Shown piece after piece: positions 52,929-64,000 of a stretch of 64,000 bases of DNA. The DNA comes from Agrocybe praecox (taxonomy: Eukaryota > Basidiomycota > Agaricomycetes > Agaricales > Agrocybaceae), in the NCBI GenBank assembly GCA_964017145.1, contig OZ024843.1:1851001-1915000 (forward strand), written 5' to 3'. The stretch's first letter is position 1, and each line of letters begins with the position of its first letter. The position numbers were made by a program, and so were the translations under genes. The notes under the pieces are model-generated. The model was not told where the DNA came from, did no database searches, and worked only from the letters and a program-made list of their open reading frames with translations.

Positions 52929-55900
52929 ATGGCCAGTTGCCTTTTTATTTTCCTTTTCTTCCTTTTCTCTCCTTTATGTCTTCATGCACAAAACATCTCT
53001 ACCTCCACTCCCGTACCACCTCTCCAATGGATCAACTTATCTCCCCTTCTTGGGGGTTCTACCCGTCCACCTTCACTGCGAGATGCTTCAGTGGGCTATG
53101 ACGAAACTAGGTGCGAGTTTAAACCACTATTTTCTGACAGTTTCTTATTTCAACAGTCGTTCCCTCATCGTGTTCGGAGGCTTGTCAGAGGGTGGAATTG
53201 CCCAGTCCCAAACTTATTTGTTCGTTCCGTATCTTTCCTACCACCTTCTGCTACTGATCATATTCCAGGTTAAACCTCGACACCCTTACTTGGTTTACTC
53301 CTTCGCCACCCAATAACTTAATAAGAAGTCCCCCTCCGAGGAGTGCTGCTGTATCAGGAGTCGACTTTGCCGCGAGCAAGTTAGGTGTATCGCTCTCGAA
53401 AGTTGTTATGCCTCGCTGACGCCGCGTGTCTAGTCGGCACGGATTTGTTGTGATTGGTGGGAAGGATGGAGACGGGAAAGCCCTCTCAGACGTTTGGGTA
53501 TCTGCTACATCTACTCGGAAAAAATCAAATAATTGGCGGCTAACGTAACTTTGACAGGAATATGACTTCAACAACCAATTTTGGTCCCAAGTTACACTTT
53601 CCCCTGGAGGTCCGTCAGCTCGCTGGGGCGCGTCTGGGGGAATTGATATTAGGACCCCTTTCCGCCAGGACCCCATCGTTCCAGGTCCCAACAACACGTT
53701 TTTACTTGCTGGCGGCTTCAATGGAAGGACTGGCGATCCACTCTCTGATGTCTGGCAACTTGAGCTATCTGGGACATTATCTTCTAATCTTCCTGACATG
53801 GTTCAAGGCAGCTGGGAACACTTGTCTGTTAATACCCTGCCTTCTCGTATCGATCAAGCCAGTACTGTAATATCGACTAACATAATTACCTCGGGGGGGT
53901 GTGATACAACTTCATCACCGACCGCCACTAATGCAACATGTGCTAAACAAGATTCTTTTATCACTGACACGAACTCTCAAACTACCATTCCTCCCGTAGT
54001 TTGTCCAGCACCCAGGGTCTCCCCTGTCCTCGTTCCAAATCTCAATGCCTTCTCTACCTCTTTTACATCACAGGCTTTCCTTTTGTTAGGAAATTTTAAT
54101 CTTTCTCTTTGGAAGGATGACGGTGGACTTGCCCACGGGGAAGTGGTGAGTATTGTAGCTATTTATATTTCCTCGTTGTCAATAATCCTTTCGTTATAGG
54201 CGATTCTCGATATAAACGCAGGAACATGGACGAGAATTCTACCTGCCGGCGATCCGGGCTCTTCCGGTAATGTGCAGTTCCCAACTGCGAGAGAAGGCGC
54301 GTCCGGCGTCTCCTTTACAGAAGCTCTTGTTGGGAGTTCTCGAAATAAAGCATCCGATACAATTGTGCGTCGCGAGTTCACTCACGACATCCTTCTTACC
54401 ATTCATTGTCTATCACCAGATATTTGGCGGTCAAGATGCCAACGGGACTTTCCTCTCAGATGTGTGGTTACTTAGGGCGTATGCCGGTGTAATCACCCCT
54501 TCGAATCTCACGTGGGCGGGCTTTGGAAATGGGAACCTACAGACTGGCGTCGATGCGGACGGCTCAGGGGTCCGCGTTGAGTATCTCAAGGATTGCGCTT
54601 CGGTGATTCCAATGAATGGGACCAGTCCTCCTCCAAGTACAAACACTGGTCACGGCAACAGTACCACACCTGGAACTGGAGCTGGGGATGGAGCACAACC
54701 TACAGTCATTCGAAGCACACTACTCTACAACACCTCTTTCACACATAGGCTATTTGCTCCCTTATCGGTGGTCATGCTACTTCCTGTTGTTATTTTCTTC
54801 CGCTGGACCCAAATCAGTACCGAAGAACGATGGATGCCCCATCAACGGCTCCTTTTTGTTTCAACGTTTGCCATTCTCGGTTTCGCCGCCTACGTGATTG
54901 GTGTTGTGGGGCTCATCCTATCGTTCACGACAATATCGTCTCCTTCATCGACTCGTCAACTGCATCTCAAGACCGCACATGGAATTGCCGGTCTTGCATT
55001 TTTCCTATGTCTTTATGCGCTTGTTCCTCTGCTCTATCTCCTATCCTTCTGTTTTGGATTGCTTGGAAGACATGATGATACGAGAAGTCAGAAAACGGAC
55101 GGCGAAAAATCTAACTCTGTCGACATTAATGAAAAGCTGGACCCGGGAACCCCACTTCCCCGAAGTTATACCCCAAGTATGCAGAATGTTTCCCCGCCTG
55201 CTTCCCCTCGATCGAGAACATTATCGTGGGATGCATCATATATGTTACGCCAAAGTCATGACGGGGCTGCGTCCGCGGAATCTGCCTCACCAACTGAACG
55301 CAAAGGATTTGAAGTTTTAGGCCGACCAGCAAAATCAAGAGCGAGACTTATTAGTGAACCAGGCTTGTCAACAAGTACCAATGGAGGTAACTCTTATACC
55401 CTTCCTTCGTCTAGAAGTCTGGGAGAAATCGATTGGTTACTGAGAAGGAGGAGCCTTAACGCTGTTGTCAGTAATTCATTATTATATCAAATTTCTTCTA
55501 ATGTTTAATATCCTTTTTAACAGGGTGAATTGGATTATGCCATAACTCAAGTTCACAATGCCCATCTCAATTCCAACGCTTCAGGCTCTAATCCATCACC
55601 CACTGTTTTCGTACCCATACTCCAGTATCCTCCGCTACGTGCCGTCGCATCTCACGCTCTACTTCAAGTTTCGTTATTCGGGTTAGCTGGTGTTGCATTG
55701 GCCCAACTGTGGCTCCGAGCTCCTCGCTATCTTTTCGCCCTATTCTTATTATGGGTCGTTGCGTATTGCATCCTCATCGTCGTCCTTTCCTGGAATCGAC
55801 GGCCAGCTTCTTCTATACTAACAGTCTTTCTATGGAATTTGACTGGGAAGGCGCTCCCGTCTATGCCCTTGGAAAACCCACATGTTCGGCCTGGTCCAAC

Positions 55901-56123
55901 CCCTCTAGGTCCTTATACCCACCATCGCCCTCCTCACCAAGTTGTACCACATACCGATGATGCACAGTCACAGATGCAACCCCTCAGCGTTGAGACTGAC
56001 GTCAACGATGAAGACATTGATGAATATACCCGACAGAGACAAATTGAAGAAGAAATGGACAGAAGAGAAGTCTCCATTGTTACGGTGCCCCGGCGCAAGC
56101 TCCAAGTGATCAATCCTTCATAA
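52929..56123 (+). CDS. Kelch-repeat membrane protein with cytochrome b561-like C-terminal domain
   Basis: The signal peptide MASCLFIFLFFLFSPLCLHA starts at the ATG 52929-52931. The lumenal or extracellular part has at least five kelch blades: SLIVFGGLSEGGIAQSQTYL, FVVIGGKDGDGKALSDVW, FLLAGGFNGRTGDPLSDVWQ, FLLLGNFNLSLWKDDGG and IFGGQDANGTFLSDVWLL. Then follow membrane helices beginning with a histidine each: THRLFAPLSVVMLLPVVIFF, MPHQRLLFVSTFAILGFAAY, LKTAHGIAGLAFFLCLYALV, ASHALLQVSLFGLAGVALAQ, plus a fifth, LFALFLLWVVAYCILIVVL. Between helices 3 and 4 lies a long Ser/Pro-rich cytosolic insertion. The order and His spacing resemble cytochrome b561/ferric-reductase-like transmembrane domains. 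About seven introns, roughly 880 residues. Heme binding and electron transfer are inferred. The start lies 153 bp from the divergent RNR-inhibitor-like gene. Confidence 0.75.
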
Positions 56124-56424
56124 TAAAAAATTCTCATTCCGGGGAAATGAGGTTTCGTTTCAAATTAGCATCAACTCACTGTTATCTGTACTTCTGTTCT
56201 CGTAAATCACGTTTAGAACCTTGTACTTCTTCGCTCATATAGTACTAGTCCATCTTGCTCCATCATTTTCAATCCTCTTATTAAGTACCATTGCGCCGTA
56301 ACGTGGACGTTTTTATCACATCACATCTGTATTATCATGCTACTTATATATAATTACTACTGATCCCAGAAGTCCGTGCTGTACCTGCTTTCATAGTCCA
56401 TTTATATATCCATCTCCTCGTTCG
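56124..56424. other. Convergent 3' region
   Basis: 301 bp between the stops of the kelch-b561 gene and the disordered-protein gene. AT-rich in places (tatatataattactact near 56346). No gene seen. Confidence 0.4.
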
Positions 56425-59407
56425 TCACGCGTTGCGATTTTCTGTGACGACATCTCGTCTCCAACGATCGACCAACCCGAATTTCATCTCGTCCTGGACA
56501 GGCGGGGGAGATGGTAAGGGTACAGGGGCTTGCATCGGCATCATTGCCATTGGGTTGATCATTGGGTTTGGGTAATAGCCGGGGCTCATCATCCCTGGGA
56601 TCATCATTGACGCGTTCATCATCATGCTACTCTGCATCTGCGCCTGCAACACCATTTGCTGCTGCTGCGCTTGAGCGTGTGCTAGTATTTGATACTGTGT
56701 TCGACGTTGCTGCTCTGGATGAAAAGCAAGTGGTAAATCATCCTCGTCTTCGTCTTTTCCTGCAGAATTAGGCACTATTCTCGACGCACGCAATCCAAGA
56801 GGTTCGTCGTCATCTTCGTCTAAAGGACGCTGGGCATCGAAGGAAAGTTTACCGAAGGAGCTTGGCATATCTAGGAAGCCTCCAGAAGGCTGGTTTGACT
56901 TGGACCGTAAGACTTGCGAAAGCGGTTTGTCTTCTTCGTCAGAATCATCAGCACTTTTGAAAGCTGCACGGGCTTCTGCCTTATGGATAGTAGCTGCAAG
57001 GGGAAGATCTTCATCGCTGTCACTATCTAAAGGGCGTGCAGGAACCGATGACTTGGAGGCTTTTCTCTGTGTAGGGTATCTTGGTCCGGTACCTGTTGTA
57101 CGTCGGGGACCAGCATTCTCTTCGTCTGAAGAACCAACGTGCCATGACGGCTCCCTTTCAGCAGGTGGTAAAGCCACCTCATCGTCTTCACTTTCCGAAC
57201 TTATATCGGAATCCGAAGGTTTCGGAGGTGCCCGCCTGGTAGCGCGTTCAATGACGGGAAGCACCGGCGGTTCCACAGAAACGCGAGAAGGCAATTCCTG
57301 GGTTTCTGGCTCAAGTTCAGCATTCTTATTCTTCTTCTTCCGCTTATCTTTCTTTTTTTGTTTCCTGGATTCTTCTTCTTCTTCTCGTTGTCGTTGTGCC
57401 TCTTTCTCGACTTCTTCGGCGGCTTGAATTTCTTTCAACTTGGCCATTTCCCTCTGCCACAAGGTATCAACTCCAAATACGGATCGGGTGCTTGGTAAAC
57501 GGTTGTTCGGTGGGGGTTGCAGACCATTGTCTTCGCTGTCGAAATTGAGCAGAGGTTTCATTGTTAACGAAGGGTGTCGGCTCAACCCGGCTTGGTCTTT
57601 GCCTAGAGAGCCATAAGAACTGTTCCTCTGAGCTACAGGCTTTTGTAGAGTTGCTGGATCAATTAACGTGCTAGAGCGTGTTTGATCACGCGCCATCATT
57701 GAGGGTCTTTGATCACCCGTAAAGACTCTGGAGAAGTGACAAAAATATGAGTGATAATAAGATGAGTCTCATAAAAACTTACCTTTGCTTGCTTCGCATC
57801 TGAGCTTTTCGATTTTCCAAGTCGTCAATGAGGCTCTTCCCGTACAACTTCCCTGCTGGTCTGGACGCCTTTGACGGCCCTTCAGCAGGTATTGCGACAG
57901 GTTGAGTTTCTTCGTGCGGAGTAGGGTATAATTCAGCTTGTTCGCCATCCTCAGTTGCTCGTGGAAGTCTGTTCATTTCCAGGTTCGATGCAGCTTCACC
58001 TGGCACAAATAAAGTATTCCTGAAAGTCTTCTGTGAAAGGGAGAGATCTAGTAGTGGGTTGGGCGTAAATGAATTTGAGGCCAAGGGAACACTATCGGGA
58101 TTTCCTCCATAGGTAGACAATGATGTAGATAACCGCCTCGTCGAACGAGCACCAGGCGGCAGTGGTGGGCCGTCTGCAGATAACTCAAATCCATCTCTAA
58201 GAGCTTGATTAGGTTGGGTAGGCATTTGAGGAGCAGAAGGCTGGAGGGGGCTGGGCATGACGAGCACTTTCGGTCTCAAAAGGTCCATGGTCGAATAGGG
58301 TCTTTCTCTGGGATATTGATCTCTTGTCATGACTGATTGTTCGTCGTTTTCGAGCATCATTCTCGACCCAAATGATGCGTTCGAAATCGATCGAGCTCTC
58401 GAGGCAGATTTTGGGTCAAAACGAGAAGTGTGACCAGTGGTCTGAATGGCAAACGGATTGTCTTCTTGGGGTTTCAGCATTGCATAGGTATCACTCGAAA
58501 GATTTCGCTGTCTGGTATCGAGGTTTTCTTTATTACCATCATTGTGCATCATACTTGCTATGGAAGTAGTCCGGTTGTGCGGCGTAGGTTGCGCAAGGGT
58601 CTGTTCTATTCCAGGAGATGGGGAACGTGCCGAAGTCGTAGGGAAAGGTACCAACTCTGGATGAGAAAGTGCTCTGGATCCTTGAGAAGTGGACCGGGGG
58701 CGGCTAGTGAAAGGTATTCCTGATGGTTCCATGCCTACGAGATCCAAAGGTGACCCAAAGGAGCGACGTCGTTCGACCTCGCGCACGTCTATCTCGAGGT
58801 CTGAAATATTCCCACCTAAACTTGCAGATTTGGAGGTGACGACTGCCCGTCGGGGCTGTTTAACGGAGCTGTCGTAATTGGTGGATGGGTGACGCGAACG
58901 CATCGAGCTAATGGCTGGTGCAGGTTGTTTGCCTTTCCCTTTGGTAGATTTCGCCTTGTCTTTAGGAATAAATGAGTCAAGACCCCATGATGCAAGATCC
59001 ACTTCCAGTCCTTCTTCGTCTGCTTCCTCTAACTCTCCGAATTCAGACTGATTGTCAGCGCCAAAAGGATTGCGGAGAGCATCAATAGAAGCTTTCGAAG
59101 CCCTGGAACGTCTGGTACCTATGGCAGATTCTCTTCCAGCTTGACTCTCAGTGTCGCTTGGAAGTGATACTCCCAGGAGGTCGCTTCTGCGAGAAACTAG
59201 ATCTGGGCGGGCTGCAGGGTTTCGCCGTAAATGAGCGAAAATCGCGCTGTCTTGAGCTGATCGATAGGGTGCATTTGGGTCATCGAGATCATTGTCGTAT
59301 TCTGATAGAAGTGGATTGGAACGCTATTTCTTCGCATATGACAAACAGAACGCACCTAACAAGGCTGCGGCCAGCTGAAGACGAGAGAACGGTGCTGGTG
59401 TTGACAT
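56425..59407 (-). CDS. Large disordered, acidic/Ser-rich protein of unknown function
   Basis: I do not recognise it. Exon 1 begins MSTPAPFSRLQLAAALL at the ATG 59405-59407; a short intron (about 59297-59356) leads to a long exon containing RSAQDSAIFAHLRRNPAARP and EVDLASWGLDSFIPKDKAK. A second intron (about 57729-57781) joins FENRKAQMRSKQR-like sequence to GDQRPSMMARDQTRSST. Total about 950 residues. Most is predicted disordered: Ser/Thr/Pro-rich tracts, a charged coiled region (WQREMAKLKEIQAAEEVEKE, then a Lys/Arg/Glu run), and alternating acidic clusters with short basic and hydrophobic patches such as PLDSDSDEDLPLAATIHKAE. Near the end a Met/Pro/Gln-rich segment (AQAQQQQMVLQAQMQSSMMM) precedes a structured-looking terminus, FGLVDRWRRDVVTENRNA. 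The acidic SDSDEDLPL repeats and the WRR tail could be interaction motifs. Confidence 0.75.
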
Positions 59408-59665
59408 AGTTAGGAGAGAAGTATATTAAATGGTGTAAAGGGAGCGAAATAAAGTGCAATAGGCACTGTGGGTATAAAGAGAGGTTGAACCTGAGCAGAC
59501 GGTGAAGGAGATGGTGGTGGTATGAAGTAAGGTGGCCAAATGTTGTTGGTGGTATTTACGACCATAAATTAAGCGAGACCTCATTCATTCTCTTTATTTA
59601 TTACATAATCAGCTGGGTTATAAATAGATTCCCTCCTTTAAACATGATATCTACTATCTACTACT

Positions 59666-62600
59666 TTATAGCTCATCATGTTGGGGAACAACGTTTCCAT
59701 CTTCGTCAATCTCTTCCATCTCCAATGAGATCTGAAAGAAGCCGCAGTCAGTGTCACAGAACAGCCACGGAACCGCATTTGCTTACTTTATCTTTCAAGT
59801 CATCTGGGAGAATTACACCAGGCTTGCCGTCATCCACAGGCCAGTCGGGTGTGGGCAGTTCAGACTCAACAGGAGGTGCAGGCTTAATGTCAACCTTTGC
59901 CTCTGCAGTCTCCGAAACACCCAGAGACCTCCTTAGAACACGATCAACGCGAGTGAAGAATCTGATCATCGAGCAAAGTCAGTCTTACGCTTGGAGAAAA
60001 AAATTGGAGAATACTAACTTGTGACTGTCAGGTACTTCAAAGCCTGAGCGGACAAGTGCGCCATCTATCAAAATGGACGTCACTTCTTTTATTTCTTCTT
60101 CGGCATCCACGTCCTTCTCGTCTTCATCTGTGGGAAGGTCATTGATGCGTCGTAAAAGCCCTTCAATCAGAGGAGAGCGTGGATTGATTTCCAAAACTTT
60201 GGCTTTCATAGCAAATTCATGCAAGATTCCACCCCTGTTGCCTTTGGCATTTGCGGCGGCTGCAAAGAAGGTCAGAAAGCACAAACAAATGCCCATAAGT
60301 ATTACTTACTCATCATCTTTTGCACATTGGCGGTGTAACCAGCCGCATCTGCGACGATGGCGCAAGGACTCTTGACAAGACGCTCGGAGAGTACGACTAA
60401 AGCCGCTTGTCAGCATTGTCAGAGGCTCAGACAGGTAATTATACAGTTACCATCGCGGACTGTGTCTCCAATTTGAACTTTGAGGTAGTCAACCAAGGGT
60501 TTGAATTTTTCTTCCAATTCTTTCTGTTGCGCCTTTTCTTCTTCGGGATCAAGGTCTAGGCCACAAGAAATTAATTTAGGCATTGAAAGTCGTCGGTATA
60601 TCATTTTACCTTCGTCACCGAATTTGAGACCAGCCTTGGCAACATCCTGGAAAGGTATGCCCCTGTAATCATGATGAGCAAGCGCCTCTTATTCGACGAT
60701 CTTCATGATACCTACTTCCATTCACGAAGATGACCAATCATGATCTCGTCCAAGGGTTCGGTGAAAAGGAAAACCTCGTATCCTCGAGCATGAAGTTTCT
60801 CAATGAAAATGCTCTGGACCAAATCCTCCGGCTTTTTCCCGATTTCGGCAAGGTAGAAAATTTGCTTTTGTCCCTTCTTCCTGTTCTCGAGGTACTGGAT
60901 ACAAACCCGTCAAAAATAGGTATGTCTTCATGAAAAAAAAAAAAAAAGGAAAAAAAAAGACAAACCTGGTCAAATGAAGTGTTGTTTCGTTGGTTAGTCG
61001 TGAAGCGAGCCAATGATACTAATTTTTCGCGATTTTTGGCATCCTCAACTGCGCCCAGCTTAATGACTGATCCAAAAACTTCCTGCATCTTCTCAATTTT
61101 CTTTTCATCGTCTCCTTCCATGATCTTCGTGAAAAGTTGAATTATGCGTTTAATGATCATCGAGCGCAACTGCTTCATGAATCGGTTGGATTGCAAAGTC
61201 TCTCGGGAAACATTGAGTGGAAGATCATCAGCTAATAATATGCCATGTCAGGAAATTTTCTAATGGTTGATCAACGAGAAAGACTATTACCGTCAATGAC
61301 GACCTTAACCCAGCTTGCCCATTGTGGCAAAGCTTGATCTCCTAAGTCTGAGGTGATAAATACGCGCTTAACCATCAATTTGATGTCCTTTGCCCTATAC
61401 TCCAATGGCTTCTGCCAGAAATCTTCGCCCCTATGATACTATGAGTAACCTTCGAGCAAAGGAGGAAAATAAACAAACAATTTCGAGGGGAAGAACAGCA
61501 AGGCCTTGAAGGCTGTGCCGGAGCTGGCGTCACCAGAGAAGTGCTGCCAGGCCAAAGGCTTGTCGAAATCCTTGAAGAACGCTGTGTAGAATAAGTTGTA
61601 CTCATCTTTCAAGTAAATTAGCGTGCTTCATGGTTTCTCCGGAGAAAAAAGGAACATACCGGTTGTGATATTCTTTGGATCTCTGGTGTAGCAGTCTATT
61701 AGCCTCGGTCGATTCGTTGGCAGTCTGAAGTGAAGAAACAAACCTTGCCCAAAGAGGAGCCTGTGAATTCAATCTTGTCCATTGCTCTTTGGTGACGTTA
61801 ACCATTTTTGGCGCTAGAGGTTCAATTATCTTTTCGTCATCCTTGGTGATATCTTCCACAATAACTTCGTCAGCATCTACTTCCTCGGATGTTGTCGTTT
61901 CTGACGTTTCAGCGGCAGAGGTTGTTTCAGCCTCTGCGGGAACTTCACTCTCATCGGGGACTTCTTCTGTCCATCTCTCGAAAAGGTAAATTGGGAATGA
62001 AGACGAGAATGCGGAATGTTTGTGACTGGAAGGGAAGTCAATAAATTAGTATTCTGAGGCACGATGTGGCACGCACACTAATGCAGAAAGGGTCGCTACT
62101 TCGAGGTACTCTGAGGCTTCCGGCTTCAAAAAGAGCGTAATCTCAGTCCCTCGTCCCAAAGTATTGCCTCTGGGATCCGGATAGACATCGAATGTGCTGT
62201 CGTCGGCAGAGGAGCTAAAAACGTGTTGACCAGGTTGGGGATTGTTTTCAGATTTTGGTGGAATGGACGCGACTTCGACACGATCAGCTACCAAGAAACT
62301 ACTGTAGAATCCCAAACCGAAGGCGCCAATGAGATTTCCGGTTGCCGTAGCGTCCCCGCTTTCAGCTTTTGCCAAGAAGTCAGAAGTTCCCGACTTGGCC
62401 AGAGTTCCCTGCGCAAAGATATTTATCAACCATTATTCGTGTATGGCTTGAGGCAGTCTGGGATTCATACCAGGTTGTTGGTCAGCTCTTCCGGTGACAT
62501 TCCAATACCAGTGTCTGTATCTCATCAGACAAGTGCCGACCTCGAGTAGCAAGGGAAACCCACCTGTGATAATCAAACGTCCTCCCTTCCCATCCTCGTC

Positions 62601-63050
62601 CTTCACGGCCTTAATTGTGATATTCAAGGGGTCTGTGCCATCCCAGGCGCTCTTGTCCGTGAGTGCGACAAGGCGCAATTTCTCCAAGGCGTCATTGGCA
62701 TTTGAAATTAATTCCCGAATAAAGATTTCCCTAGTGTAACAATGAGAATCGTCTCTTAATGTGGATGGCCGTGCGTACTCACTGATGAGAATAAAGACTA
62801 GATAGAGGGAAGCTCAAGAAGTGTTTCTGACCCGTCACCCCTCGCGAAAGCTCTTACCTATTGATCACGATTTTCCGTAGCCGTGCTACATCGCTCTGCA
62901 CGGTAGAGCGTGGTCAGATCGCATTCCACGAGAGAGAGAGAAAGATCCATAGCTTACCTGGTAATTATGCTTGGATTTGACCGTCTCATCTGCAGCACCG
63001 TATGAAGATAGAAAGGCCAAGGAGAAAAGTAATGGTCGAACTAGACGCAT
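59666..63050 (-). CDS. Endoplasmic-reticulum HSP90 chaperone (GRP94/endoplasmin)
   Basis: An ATP-dependent chaperone of the ER lumen. The signal peptide [20 protein letters not shown] is followed by [20 protein letters not shown] and [20 protein letters not shown] (ATP-site helix), [53 protein letters not shown] and [21 protein letters not shown] charged linker rich in Glu ([20 protein letters not shown]) separates it from the middle domain: [51 protein letters not shown]. The C-terminal domain continues to HDEL-stop (TAA at 59666-59668), the fungal ER retrieval signal. Around fifteen introns; one exon is 15 nt (62783-62797). ATG 63048-63050; about 790-800 residues. The HDEL and signal peptide separate it from cytosolic HSP90. 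Confidence 0.95.
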
Positions 63051-63561
63051 TGTCGTTGATTTGTTCACTCAACGGGGTGACCAGATTTAGAATCAATCCC
63101 GCGTTGACGAGTACAGGTACTTCACAGCTAATGGACTACGGAAAGGTTACGCGCGTAGTATATATGTGAATGGATTATCAAACGCGATCATTCCCGAATA
63201 ATGTGTAGACTGACGTGTCAGTTTCGTGGCCGTCAGGTTCAAGTGCTTTTATTCCCACCACATCGGTCATATGACCGTAATCGAAACACTAACGCTCGTG
63301 GTCCCTGCCAAACGAGAAAGCACATACTCATGCGCCAACGAACTTTCGACAGATCCATGTGTAGATTTCTAAACGTCCACGTCGTTCAGCCACATACTTC
63401 TACATTATCGCGGTAACTAGAAGATATTATTCCGGTACGGCGATAGAGTACACGACCTAAAGAAAGAAAGAACACAACTGAGTGCTGAAACGCTGGAGCC
63501 GCAAATATGAATAAACGGTAAATGTGCATTGCTGGATGAACTTGTGCGCCACCTTCAATCC
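63051..63561. promoter_or_regulatory. GRP94 promoter region and 3' UTR of the next gene
   Basis: 511 bp upstream of GRP94; the neighbour on the right is also on the minus strand and ends at 63562. It contains a bZIP-type palindrome at 63211-63220 (separate entry). Otherwise no clear element and no gene. Confidence 0.45.
63211..63220. promoter_or_regulatory. Candidate UPRE/bZIP site upstream of GRP94
   Basis: TGACGTGTCA has palindromic TGAC/GTCA arms and contains TGACGTG, the core bound by animal XBP1 and related to UPR elements of fungi. It sits about 160 bp before the GRP94 ATG. GRP94 is a classic unfolded-protein-response target, so a Hac1-like factor is a plausible binder; this is inference. 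Confidence 0.4.
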
Positions 63562-64000
63562 TCAACCATCTACATGGACGGAAAGTTTGGATGCCGACAG
63601 ACGGGAAAGGTAGTCCTATAGAAATTGAGATGACGTCAATATGCTGGATAGAGTCCTTGTCTGAGGTATCGCTCACCCGGATCCAACGTTCTCTTTGCTC
63701 AGGAACATGGTCAAACATGATATAACGTTTGTCGTTCTGAGGTGGATGAGAAAACAAAACAGTCGAACAACAAATATGCGATACATACCTTCAAGACCTT
63801 TTCCATTTCTTTGATATCAACATTCTTTGCCAACGCCTTCATGTCAACTTTTTCTTCTCCTGTTTCCCCTATATCTTCGGCGTCAATTTCAAGACCGCCG
63901 CTCACGCCTTGTCCACCGATTTTGTTTAGACGACCCCAGAATTCGACAAACGAATTCTCTTCCATCATTTCATCGAATGCAGCACGACACGCTGTAGTCC
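63562..64000 (-). CDS. C-terminal fragment of an FF-domain-like transcription/splicing protein
   Basis: The gene runs off the right edge. Going from the edge: RAAFDEMMEENSFVEFWGRL, NKIGGQGVSGGLEID, a Glu/Asp-rich piece (DIGETGEEKVDMKALAKNVD), IKEMEKVLK, then after an intron NDKRYIMFDHVPEQRERWIR and after another DYLSRLSASKLSVHVDG-stop (TGA 63562-63564). KDKRY-x-FDH-xPEQRE-x-W-x-x-DYL is the pattern at the end of an FF domain, as in Urn1/TCERG1/Prp40-type proteins that link splicing or elongation with RNA polymerase II. The introns are about 63612-63676 and 63738-63790. The N-terminal WW or FF domains that would confirm it are outside the window. Confidence 0.6.

Noticed and set aside
60936..60960. 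Run of adenines with a few G, possibly a processed-gene poly(A) tail
   Set aside because: It lies inside an intron of the intact GRP94 gene, on the plus strand of a minus-strand gene, with no retrogene sequence beside it; it is the pyrimidine tract of the intron read in reverse.

Overview
The window reads as nuclear DNA of a basidiomycete fungus, most likely an agaricomycete. The evidence is a dense set of genes broken by many short GT-AG introns (about 45-70 nt), interior exons as short as 15-31 nt, intergenic gaps usually of 50-600 nt, and families typical of mushrooms: MARVEL-type membrane proteins, GPI-anchored chitin deacetylase, a membrane-tethered pepsin-like protease and a germinal-centre kinase. 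I found no tRNA, rRNA, transposon, CRISPR array or viral element. Most genes were assembled by hand by joining exons. Splice sites are predictions, and coordinates are the coding span from start codon to stop codon, introns included.

Left part (1-13 kb): the end of an unidentified gene, the GID-pathway ubiquitin-conjugating enzyme Ubc8, three membrane-protein genes on the minus strand (two clear MARVEL proteins and a smaller similar one), acetoacetyl-CoA synthetase, an orphan gene, and the vacuolar endopolyphosphatase Ppn1. Middle (13-35 kb): an RFX transcription factor, Bfr1, the H/ACA snoRNP protein Nhp2, a JMJD7-like JmjC protein, the PCNA-unloading clamp factor Elg1, a bHLH factor, TFIIF alpha, chitin deacetylase, a GCK-III-type kinase and ribosomal protein L35.

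Right part (35-64 kb): HIS6 of histidine biosynthesis in ten exons, a hydroxyacid-oxoacid transhydrogenase, a transmembrane aspartic protease, a mitochondrial PPR-like protein, a small secreted protein, OST1, mitochondrial uL22, Yos1, a GILT-like protein, a MIX23/Cid2 protein, a probable ribonucleotide-reductase inhibitor of the Spd1/Dif1 type, a kelch/cytochrome b561-like membrane protein, a large disordered protein, the ER chaperone GRP94 ending in HDEL, and the end of an FF-domain-like gene.

The genes do not form one pathway; this is ordinary housekeeping gene order. A loose secretory theme (OST1, Yos1, GRP94, secreted and GPI proteins) is probably chance. No undescribed multi-gene system is evident. 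The most unusual items are the kelch-b561 architecture, the candidate RNR inhibitor, the row of three tetraspan-like genes, a 15-nt micro-exon in GRP94, and a ubiquitin-conjugating gene with no visible start codon.
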